Shown: piece after piece, positions 51,271-62,893 of the stretch
Layout of the letters: each line of letters opens with the position of its first letter
How positions within the stretch are numbered: position 1 is the first letter of the stretch
DNA from: Xylocopa sonorina
Taxonomy: Eukaryota > Arthropoda > Insecta > Hymenoptera > Apidae
Reading direction: 5' to 3'
Assembly: GCF_050948175.1 (NCBI RefSeq)
Contig: NW_027490092.1
Coordinates: forward strand, 806,001-870,000
Length of the DNA: 64,000 bases
Position numbers and translations under genes: made by a program
Notes under the pieces: model-generated
Told to the model about the DNA's origin: nothing
What the model saw: only the letters and a program-made list of their open reading frames with translations
Database searches by the model: none

Positions 51271-51566
51271 TACGATAGGTAGACATCTGCACACGCTATT
51301 TCCTTGCAAGGAAGTGTCGCATTTACATTCATTTGAAGTGTAGACGAGGAATACATAACACTTCGCAAATCATATAATATCTTACCATGAAACATAGAAA
51401 TGAGATGCGATATCGCGTTTTAAGAAGCATTAGAACTCTATTGCTACGATACGTAGACATCTGCAGACGCTATTTCCTAGCAAGGAAGAGTCGCATTCAC
51501 ATTCCTTTGAAGTACTGACGAGGAATACATAACACTTCGCAAATCATATTATATCTTACCATGAAA
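51271..51566. repeat. Truncated 5-mer remnant
   Basis: Under two units. CTGCACACGC near 51,290, AAGAGTCGC and AGTACTGACG are decayed forms of the 5-mer monomers. They bridge the 5-mer block to the 5,045-bp-offset segment. Confidence 0.75.
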
Positions 51567-54500
51567 CATAGAAATGAGATGCGATATCGCGTTTTAAGAA
51601 TCATAAGAACTCTATTGCTACGATACGTAGACATCTGCAAACGCTATTTCCTAGCAAGGAAGTGCCGCATTTACAATCATTTGAAGTGTAGACGAGGAAT
51701 ACATGACACTTCGCAAATCATGTTATATCTTACCATGAAACATCGAAATGAGATGCGATATCGCGTTTTAAGGAGCACTATAAATCTATTGCTACGATAC
51801 GTAGACGTCTGCAAACGCTATTTCCTTGCAAGGAAGTGTCGCATTTACATTCGTTTGAAGTGTAAGCGAGGAATACATAACACTTCGCAAATCATATTAT
51901 ATCTTACCATGAAACATAGAAATGAGATGCGATATCGCATTTTAAGAATCATAAGAACCCTATTGCTACGATACGTAGAAATCTGCGAACGCTATTTCCA
52001 TGCAAGGAAGTGTCGCATTTACATTCAATTGAAGTGTAGACGAGGAGTACATAACACTTCGCAAATCATATTATATCTTACCATGAAACATAGAAATGAG
52101 ATGCGATATTGTGTTTTGAGAAGCATTAGAACTCTATCGCTACGATACCTAGATATCTGCAGACGGTATTTCCTTTCAAGGAAGTGTCGCATTTACATTC
52201 ATTTGAAGTGTAGACGAGGAGTAGATAACACTTCGCAAATCATATTACATCTTACATGAAACATAGAAATGAGATGCGATATCGCGTTTTAAGAATCATA
52301 AGAACTCTACTTCTACGATACGTAGACATCTGCAAACGCTCTTTCCTTGCAAGGAAGTGTCGCATTAACATTCATATGAAGTGTAGACGAGGAATACATA
52401 ACACTTCGCAAATCATATTATATCTTACCATGAAACATAGAAATGAGATGCCATATCGCTTTTTAAGAAGCACTAGAACTCGATTGCTACGATACGTAGA
52501 CACCTGCAAACGCTGTTTCCTTGCTAGGAAGTGTCGCATTTACATTCATTTGAAGTGTTGACGAGGAATACATAACACTTCGCAAATCATATAATATCTT
52601 ACCATGAAACATAGAAATGAGATGCGATATCGCGTTTTAAGAAGCATTAGAACTCTATTGCTACGATACCTAGACATCTGCAGACGCTATTTCCTAGCAA
52701 GGAAGTGTCGCAATTACATTCGGTTGAAGTGTAGACGAGGAATACATGACACTTCGCAAATCATATTATATCTTACCATGAAACATAGAAATGAGATGCG
52801 ATATCTCGTTTTAAGAAGTATTTGAACTCTATTGCTACGATACCTAGACATCTGCAGACGCTATTTCCTAGCAAGGAAGTGCCGCATTTACATTCATTTG
52901 AAGTGTAGACGAGGAATTCATAACACTTCGCAAATCATATTATATCTTACCATGAAACATAGAAATGAGATGCGATATCGCGTTTTAAGAAGCATTAGAA
53001 CCCTATTGCTACGATAGGTAGACATCTGCAAACGCTATTTCCTTGCAAGGAAGTGTCGCATTTACATTCATTTGAAGTGTCGACGAGGAATACATAACAC
53101 TTCGCAAATCATATAATATCTTACCATGAAACATAGAAATGAGATGCGATATCGCGTTTTAAGAAGCATTATAAATCTATTGCTACGATACGTAGACGTC
53201 TGCAAGCGCTATTTCTTTGCAAGGAAGTGTCGCATTTACATTCGTTTGAAGTGTAGACGAGGAATACATAACACTTCGCAAATCATATTATATCTTACCA
53301 TGAAACATAGAAATGAGATGCGATATCGCGTTTTAAGTATCATAAGAACTCTATTGCTACGATACGTAGAAATCTGCAAACGCTATTTCCATGCAAGGAA
53401 GTGTGGCATTTACATTCATTTGAAGTGTAGACGAGGAATACATAACACTTCGCAAATCATATTATATCTTACCATGAAACATAGAAATGAGATGCGATAT
53501 CGCGTTTTAAGAAGCATTCGAAATCTATTGCTACGATACGTAGACATCTGCAAACGCTATTTCCTAGCGAGGAAGTGTCGCATTTACACTCATTTGAAGT
53601 GTAGACGAGGAATTCATAACACTTCGCAAATCATATAATATCTTACCATGAAACATAGAAATGAGATGCGATATCGCGTTTTAAGAAGCATTAGAACTCT
53701 ATTGCTACGATACGTAGACATCTGCAGACGCTATTTCCTAGCAAGGAAGTGTCGCAATTACATTCATTTGAAGTGTAGACGAGGAATACATGACACTTCG
53801 CAAATCATGTTATACCTTACCATGAAACATAGAAATGAGATGCGATGTCGCGTTTTAAGAAGCATTATAAATCTATTGCTACGATACGTAGACACCTGCA
53901 AGCGCTGTTTCCTTGCTAGCAAGTGTCGCATTTACATTCATTTGAAGTGTTGACGAGGAATACATAACACTTCGCAAATCATATTATATCTTACCATGAA
54001 ACATAGAAATGAGATGCGATATCGCGTTTTAAGAAGCATTAGAACTCTATTGCCACGATACCTAGACATCTGCAGACGCTATTCCCTATCAAGGAAGTGT
54101 CGCAATTACATTCATTTGAAGTGTAGACGAGGAAAACATGACACTTCGCAAATCATATTATATCTTACCACGAAACATAGAAATGAGATGCGATATCTCG
54201 TTTTAAGAAGCATTTGAACTCTATTGCTACGATACCTAGACATCTGCAGACGCTATTTCCTAGCAAGGAAGTGCCGCATTTACATTCATTTGAAGTGTAG
54301 ACGAGAAATTCATAACACTTCGCAAATCATATTATATCTTACCATGAAACATAGAAATGAGAAGCGATATCGCGTTTTAAGAAGCATTAGAACCCTATTG
54401 CTACGATAGGTAGACATCTGCAAACGCTATTTCCTTGCAAGGAAGTGTCGCATTTACATTCATTTGAAGTGTAGACGAGGAATACATAACACTTCGCAAA

Positions 54501-54831
54501 TCATATAATATCTTACCATGAGACATAGAAATGAGATGCGATATCGCGCTTTAAGAAGCATTAGAACTCTATTGCTACGATACGTAGACATCTGCAGACG
54601 CTATTTCCTAGCAAGGAAGTGTCGCATTCACATTCCTTTGAAGTGCTGACGAGGAATACATAACACTTCGCAAATCATATTATATCTTACCATGAAACAT
54701 AGAAATGAGATGCGATATCGCGTTTTAAGAATCATAAGAACTCTATTGCTACGATACCTAGACATCTGCAGACGCTATTTCCTAGCAAGGAAGTGCCGCA
54801 TTTACATTCATTTGAAGTGTAGACGAGGAAT
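51567..54831. repeat. 5,045-bp-offset segmental duplication, copy 1 (about 3.27 kb)
   Basis: Matches 56,612-59,876 at 5,045 bp (29 monomers minus 1). Markers include GTGTAAGCGAGG, TCTGCGAACGC, TTCCATGCAAGG, ATATTGTGTTTTGAG, GAGGAGTAGATAAC and the 1-bp deletion CTTACATGAAAC at about 52,252. A small number of single-base differences exist, such as TGCTAGCAAGTG against TGCTAGGAAGTG near 53,915/58,960. Confidence 0.88.
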
Positions 54832-54922
54832 TCATAACACTTCGCAAATCATATTATATCTTACCATGAAACATAGAAATGAGATGCGATATCGCGTTTT
54901 AAGAAGCATTAGAACTCTATTG
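54053..54922. repeat. 5-monomer higher-order repeat, copy 3
   Basis: 870 bp between GCCACGATACC markers, with the same monomer order as 49,530-50,399. It differs by GAGAAGCGATATC near 54,360. It starts inside the 5,045-bp-offset segment. Confidence 0.86.
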
Positions 54923-56611
54923 CCACGATACCTAGACATCTGCAGACGCTATTCCCTATCAAGGAAGTGTCGCAATTACATTCATTTGAAGTGTAGACGA
55001 GGAAAACATGACACTTCGCAAATCATATTATATCTTACCACGAAACATAGAAATGAGATGCGATATCTCGTTTTAAGAAGCATTTGAACTCTATTGCTAC
55101 GATACCTAGACATCTGCAGACGCTATTTCCTAGCAAGGAAGTGCCGCATTTACATTCATTTGAAGTGTAGACGAGAAATTCATAACACTTCGCAAATCAT
55201 ATTATATCTTACCATGAAACATAGAAATGAGATGCGATATCGCGTTTTAAGAAGCATTAGAACCCTATTGCTACGATAGGTAGACATCTGCAAACGCTAT
55301 TTCCTTGCAAGGAAGTGTCGCATTTACATTCATTTGAAGTGTAGACGAGGAATACATAACACTTCGCAAATCATATAATATCTTACCATGAGACATAGAA
55401 ATGAGGTGCGATATCGCGCTTTAAGAAGCATTAGAACTCTATTGCTACGATACGTAGACATCTGCAGACGCTATTTCCTAGCAAGGAAGTGTCGCATTCA
55501 CATTCCTTTGAAGTGCTGACGAGGAATACATAACACTTCGCAAATCATATTATATCTTACCATGAAACATAGAAATGAGATGCGATATCGCGTTTTAAGA
55601 ATCATAAGAACTCTATTGCTACGATACCTAGACATCTGCAGACGCTATTTCCTAGCAAGGAAGTGCCGCATTTACATTCATTTGAAGTGTAGACGAGGAA
55701 TTCATAACACTTCGCAAATCATATTATATCTTACCATGAAACATAGAAATGAGATGCGATATCGCTTTTTAAGAAGCACTAGAACTCGATTGCTACGATA
55801 CGTAGACACCTGCAAACGCTGTTTCCTTGCTAGGAAGTGTCGCATTTACATTCATTTGAAGTGTTGACGAGGAATACATAACACTTCGCAAATCATATAA
55901 TATCTTACCATGAAACATAGAAATGAGATGCGATATCGCGTTTTAAGAAGCATTAGAACTCTATTGCTACGACACCTAGACATCTGCAGACGCTATTTCC
56001 TAGCAAGGAAGTGTCGCAATTACATTCGGTTGAAGTGTAGACGAGGAATACATGACACTTCGCAAATCATATTATATCTTACCATGAAACATAGAAATGA
56101 GATGCGATATCTCGTTTTAAGAAGTATTTGAACTCTATTGCTACGATACCTAGACATCTGCAGACGCTATTTCCTAGCAAGGAAGTGCCGCATTTACATT
56201 CATTTGAAGTGTAGACGAGGAATTCATAACACTTCGCAAATCATATTATATCTTACCATGAAACATAGAAATGAGATGCGATATCGCGTTTTAAGAAGCA
56301 TTAGAACGCTATTGCTACGATAGGTAGACATCTGCAAACGCTATTTCCTTGCAAGGAAGTGTCGCATTTACATTCATTTGAAGTGTCGACGAGGAATACA
56401 TAACACTTCGCAAATCATATAATATCTTACCATGAAACATAGAAATGAGATGCGATATCGCGTTTTAAGAAGCATTATAAATCTATTGCTACGATACGTA
56501 GACGTCTGCAAGCGCTATTTCTTTGCAAGGAAGTGTCGCATTTACATTCGTTTGAAGTGTAGACGAGGAATACATAACACTTCGCAAATCATATAATATC
56601 TTACCATGAGA
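54832..56611. repeat. Spacer between 5,045-bp-offset copies, with a 3,306-bp-offset match
   Basis: About ten units. The left part completes a further 5-mer (54,923 to about 55,740). The right part, 55,759-56,595, matches 52,453-53,289 at 3,306 bp (19 x 174), sharing ATCGCTTTTTAAG, AGACACCTGC, CATTCGGTTGAAG and AAGAAGTATTTGAAC. The 5,045-bp period is thus itself composite. Confidence 0.85.
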
Positions 56612-59600
56612 CATAGAAATGAGATGCGATATCGCGTTTTAAGAATCATAAGAACTCTATTGCTACGATACGTAGACATCTGCAAACGCTATTTCCTAGC
56701 AAGGAAGTGCCGCATTTACAATCATTTGAAGTGTAGACGAGGAATACATGACACTTCGCAAATCATGTTATATCTTACCATGAAACATCGAAATGAGATG
56801 CGATATCGCGTTTTAAGGAGCATTATAAATCTATTGCTACGATACGTAGACGTCTGCAAACGCTATTTCCTTGCAAGGAAGTGTCGCATTTACATTCGTT
56901 TGAAGTGTAAGCGAGGAATACATAACACTTCGCAAATCATATTATATCTTACCATGAAACATAGAAATGAGATGCGATATCGCATTTTAAGAATCATAAG
57001 AACCCTATTGCTACGATACGTAGAAATCTGCGAACGCTATTTCCATGCAAGGAAGTGTCGCATTTACATTCAATTGAAGTGTAGACGAGGAGTACATAAC
57101 ACTTCGCAAATCATATTATATCTTACCATGAAACATAGAAATGAGATGCGATATTGTGTTTTGAGAAGCATTAGAACTCTATCGCTACGATACCTAGATA
57201 TCTGCAGACGGTATTTCCTTTCAAGGAAGTGTCGCATTTACATTCATTTGAAGTGTAGACGTGGAGTAGATAACACTTCGCAAATCATATTACATCTTAC
57301 ATGAAACATAGAAATGAGATGCGATATCGCGTTTTAAGAATCATAAGAACTCTACTTCTACGATACGTAGACATCTGCAAACGCTCTTTCCTTGCAAGGA
57401 AGTGTCGCATTAACATTCATATGAAGTGTAGACGAGGAATACATAACACTTCGCAAATCATATTATATCTTACCATGAAACATAGAAATGAGATGCCATA
57501 TCGCTTTTTAAGAAGCACTAGAACTCGATTGCTACGATACGTAGACACCTGCAAACGCTGTTTCCTTGCTAGGAAGTGTCGCATTTACATTCATTTGAAG
57601 TGTTGACGAGGAATACATAACACTTCGCAAATCATATAATATCTTACCATGAAACATAGAAATGAGATGCGATATCGCGTTTTAAGAAGCATTAGAACTC
57701 TATTGCTACGATACCTAGACATCTGCAGACGCTATTTCCTAGCAAGGAAGTGTCGCAATTACATTCGGTTGAAGTGTAGACGAGGAATACATGACACTTC
57801 GCAAATCATATTATATCTTACCATGAAACATAGAAATGAGATGCGATATCTCGTTTTAAGAAGTATTTGAACTCTATTGCTACGATACCTAGACATCTGC
57901 AGACGCTATTTCCTAGCAAGGAAGTGCCGCATTTACATTCATTTGAAGTGTAGACGAGGAATTCATAACACTTCGCAAATCATATTATATCTTACCATGA
58001 AACATAGAAATGAGATGCGATATCGCGTTTTAAGAAGCATTAGAACCCTATTGCTACGATAGGTAGACATCTGCAAACGCTATTTCCTTGCAAGGAAGTG
58101 TCGCATTTACATTCATTTGAAGTGTCGACGAGGAATACATAACACTTCGCAAATCATATAATATCTTACCATGAAACATAGAAATGAGATGCGATATCGG
58201 GTTTTAAGAAGCATTATAAATCTATTGCTACGATACGTAGACGTCTGCAAGCGCTATTTCTTTGCAAGGAAGTGTCGCATTTACATTCGTTTGAAGTGTA
58301 GACGAGGAATACATAACACTTCGCAAATCATATTATATCTTACCATGAAACATAGAAATGAGATGCGATATCGCGTTTTAAGTATCATAAGAACTCTATT
58401 GCTACGATACGTAGAAATCTGCAAACGCTATTTCCATGCAAGGAAGTGTGGCATTTACATTCATTTGAAGTGTAGACGAGGAATACATAACACTTCGCAA
58501 ATCATATTATATCTTACCATGAAACATAGAAATGAGATGCGATATCGCGTTTTAAGAAGCATTCGAAATCTATTGCTACGATACGTAGACATCTGCAAAC
58601 GCTATTTCCTAGCGAGGAAGTGTTGCATTTACACTCATTTGAAGTGTAGACGAGGAATTCATAACACTTCGCAAATCATATAATATCTTACCATGAAACA
58701 TAGAAATGAGATGCGATATCGCGTTTTAAGAAGCATTAGAACTCTATTGCTACGATACGTAGACATCTGCAGACGCTATTTCCTAGCAAGGAAGTGTCGC
58801 AATTACATTCATTTGAAGTGTAGACGAGGAATACATGACACTTCGCAAATCATGTTATACCTTACCATGAAACATAGAAATGAGATGCGATGTCGCGTTT
58901 TAAGAAGCATTATAAATCTATTGCTACGATACGTAGACACCTGCAAGCGCTGTTTCCTTGCTAGGAAGTGTCGCATTTACATTCATTTGAAGTGTTGACG
59001 AGGAATACATAACACTTCGCAAATCATATTATATCTTACCATGAAACATAGAAATGAGATGCGATATCGCGTTTTAAGAAGCATTAGAACTCTATTGCCA
59101 CGATACCTAGACATCTGCAGACGCTATTCCCTATCAAGGAAGTGTCGCAATTACATTCATTTGAAGTGTAGACGAGGAAAACATGACACTTCGCAAATCA
59201 TATTATATCTTACCACGAAACATAGAAATGAGATGCGATATCTCGTTTTAAGAAGCATTTGAACTCTATTGCTACGATACCTAGACATCTGCAGACGCTA
59301 TTTCCTAGCAAGGAAGTGCCGCATTTACATTCATTTGAAGTGTAGACGAGAAATTCATAACACTTCGCAAATCATATTATATCTTACCATGAAACATAGA
59401 AATGAGATGCGATATCGCGTTTTAAGAAGCATTAGAACCCTATTGCTACGATAGGTAGACATCTGCAAACGCTATTTCCTTGCAAGGAAGTGTCGCATTT
59501 ACATTCATTTGAAGTGTAGACGAGGAATACATAACACTTCGCAAATCATATAATATCTTACCATGAGACATAGAAATGAGATGCGATATCGCGCTTTAAG

Positions 59601-59876
59601 AAGCATTAGAACTCTATTGCTACGATACGTAGACATCTGCAGACGCTATTTCCTAGCAAGGAAGTGTCGCATTCACATTCCTTTGAAGTGCTGACGAGGA
59701 ATACATAACACTTCGCAAATCATATTATATCTTACCATGAAACATAGAAATGAGATGCGATATCGCGTTTTAAGAATCATAAGAACTCTATTGCTACGAT
59801 ACCTAGACATCTGCAGACGCTATTTCCTAGCAAGGAAGTGCCGCATTTACATTCATTTGAAGTGTAGACGAGGAAT
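56612..59876. repeat. 5,045-bp-offset segmental duplication, copy 2
   Basis: Second copy, with GACGTGGAGTAG at about 57,260 where copy 1 has GACGAGGAGTAG. A 5-mer marker lies at 59,098. It diverges at about 59,877, where AATACGTGACAC replaces AATTCATAACAC. The CTTACATGAAAC 1-bp deletion is present at about 57,297. Confidence 0.88.
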
Positions 59877-60805
59877 ACGTGACACTTCGCAAATCATGTT
59901 ATATCTTACCATGAAACATAGAAATGAGATGCGATGTCGCGTTTTAAGAAGCATTATAAATCTATTGCTACGATACGTAGACACCTGCAAGCGCTGTTTC
60001 CTTGCTAGGAAGTGTCGCATTTACATTCATTTGAAGTGTTGACGAAGAATACATAACACTTCGCAAATCATATTATATCTTACCATGAAACATAGAAATG
60101 AGATGCGATATCGCGTTTTAAGAAGCGTTAGAAATCTATTGCTACAATACGTAGACATCTACAAACGCTATTTCCTAGCGAGGAAGTGTCGCATTCACGT
60201 TCCTTTGAAGTGTAGACGAGTAATACATAACACTTCGCAAATCATATTATATCTTACCATGAAACATAGAAATGAGATGCGATATAGCGTTTTAAGAAGC
60301 GTTAGAAATCTATTGCTACAATACGTAGACATCTGCAAACGCTATTTCCTAGCGAGGAAGTGTCGCATTCACGTTCCTTTGAAGTGTAGACGAGGAATTC
60401 ATAACAATTCGCAAATCATATTACATCTTACCATGAAACATAGAAATGAGATGCGTTATCGCGTTTTAAGAAGCATTAGAACCCTATTGCTACGATACGT
60501 AGAAATCCGCAAACGCTATTTCCATGCAAGGAAGTGTCGCATTTACATTCATTTGAAGTGTAGACGAGGAATACATAACACTTCGCAAATCATATTATAT
60601 CTTACCATGAAACATAGAAATGAGATGCGTTATCGCGTTTTAAGAAGCATTAGAACCCTATTGCTACGATACGTAGAAATCCGCAAACGCTATTTCCATG
60701 CAAGGAAGTGTCGCATTTGCATTCATTTGAAGTGTAGACGAGGAATACATAACACTTCGCAAATCATATTATATCTTACCATGAAACATAGAAATGAGAT
60801 GCGAT
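59794..60805. repeat. 12-monomer-offset duplication, copy 1
   Basis: About 1,012 bp recurs at 2,088 bp (12 x 174). It shares GAATACGTGACAC, GACATCTACAAACGC, CACGTTCCTTTG, GATATAGCG, AACAATTCGC and GAAATCCGCAAACGC. One difference noted is GACGAAGAATAC near 60,043 against GACGAGGAATAC near 62,131. Confidence 0.88.
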
Positions 60806-61881
60806 ATCGCGTTTTAAGAAGCATTCGAAATCTATTGCTACGATACGTAGACATCTGCAAACGCTATTTCCTAGCGAGGAAGTGTCGCATTTACACTCAT
60901 TTGAAGTGTAGACGAGGAATTCATAACACTTCGCAAATCATATAATATCTTACCATGAAACATAGAAATGAGATGCGATATCGCGTTTTAAGAAGCATTA
61001 GAACTCTATTGCTACGATACGTAGACATCTGCAGACGCTATTTCCTAGCAAGGAAGTGTCGCAATTACATTCATTTGAAGTGTAGACGAGGAATACATGA
61101 CACTTCGCAAATCATGTTATACCTTACCATGAAACATAGAAATGAGATGCGATGTCGCGTTTTAAGAAGCATTATAAATCTATTGCTACGATACGTAGAC
61201 ACCTGCAAGCGCTGTTTCCTTGCTAGGAAGTGTCGCATTTACATTCATTTGAAGTGTTGACGAGGAATACATAACACTTCGCAAATCATATTATATCTTA
61301 CCATGAAACATAGAAATGAGATGCGATATCGCGTTTTAAGAAGCGTTAGAAATCTATTGCTACATTACGTAGACATCTGCAAACGCTATTTCCTAGCGAG
61401 GAAGTGTCGCATTCACGTTCCTTTGAAGTGTAGACGAGTAATACATAACACTTCGCAAATCATATTATATCTTACCATGAAACATAGAAATGAGATGCGA
61501 TATCGCGTTTTAAGAATCACAAGAACTCTGTTGCTACGATACGTAGATATCTGCAAACGCTATTTCCTTTCAAGGAAGTGTCGCATTTACATTCATTTGA
61601 AGTGTAGACGAGGTGTAGATAACACTTCGCAAATCATATTATATCTTACATGAAACAATAGAAATGAGATGCGATATCGCGTTTTAAGAATCATAAGAAC
61701 TCTATTGCTACGATACGTAGACACCTGCAAGCTCTGTTTCCTTGCTAGGAAGTGTCGCATTAACATTCATTTGAAGTGTTGACGAGGAATACATAACACT
61801 TCGCAAATCATATTATATCTTACCATGAAACATAGAAATGAGATGCGATATCTCGTTTTAAGAAGCATTTGAACTCTATTG
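60806..61881. repeat. Satellite between the 12-mer-offset copies
   Basis: About six units. The segment 60,781-61,290 matches 58,519-59,028 at 2,262 bp (13 x 174). A unit near 61,649-61,660 has both a 1-bp loss (CTTACATG) and a 1-bp gain (AACAATAG), which restores the register. GCTCTGTTTCC and GGTGTAGATAAC are private or rare states. Confidence 0.82.
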
Positions 61882-62893
61882 GTACGATACCTAGACATCT
61901 GCAGACGCTATTTCCTAGCAAGGAAGTGCCGCATTTACATTCATTTGAAGTGTAGACGAGGAATACGTGACACTTCGCAAATCATGTTATATCTTACCAT
62001 GAAACATAGAAATGAGATGCGATGTCGCGTTTTAAGAAGCATTATAAATCTATTGCTACGATACGTAGACACCTGCAAGCGCTGTTTCCTTGCTAGGAAG
62101 TGTCGCATTTACATTCATTTGAAGTGTTGACGAGGAATACATAACACTTCGCAAATCATATTATATCTTACCATGAAACATAGAAATGAGATGCGATATC
62201 GCGTTTTAAGAAGCGTTAGAAATCTATTGCTACAATACGTAGACATCTACAAACGCTATTTCCTAGCGAGGAAGTGTCGCATTCACGTTCCTTTGAAGTG
62301 TAGACGAGTAATACATAACACTTCGCAAATCATATTATATCTTACCATGAAACATAGAAATGAGATGCGATATAGCGTTTTAAGAAGCGTTAGAAATCTA
62401 TTGCTACAATACGTAGACATCTGCAAACGCTATTTCCTAGCGAGGAAGTGTCGCATTCACGTTCCTTTGAAGTGTAGACGAGGAATTCATAACAATTCGC
62501 AAATCATATTACATCTTACCATGAAACATAGAAATGAGATGCGTTATCGCGTTTTAAGAAGCATTAGAACCCTATTGCTACGATACGTAGAAATCCGCAA
62601 ACGCTATTTCCATGCAAGGAAGTGTCGCATTTACATTCATTTGAAGTGTAGACGAGGAATACATAACACTTCGCAAATCATATTATATCTTACCATGAAA
62701 CATAGAAATGAGATGCGTTATCGCGTTTTAAGAAGCATTAGAACCCTATTGCTACGATACGTAGAAATCCGCAAACGCTATTTCCATGCAAGGAAGTGTC
62801 GCATTTGCATTCATTTGAAGTGTAGACGAGGAATACATAACACTTCGCAAATCATATTATATCTTACCATGAAACATAGAAATGAGATGCGAT
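61882..62893. repeat. 12-monomer-offset duplication, copy 2
   Basis: Second copy. Its left flank is CATTTGAACTCTATTGG, while copy 1 has CATAAGAACTCTATTGC, so the breakpoint lies inside the TACGATACC region. It ends where GATATCGCG is replaced by GATATTGTG. Confidence 0.88.
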
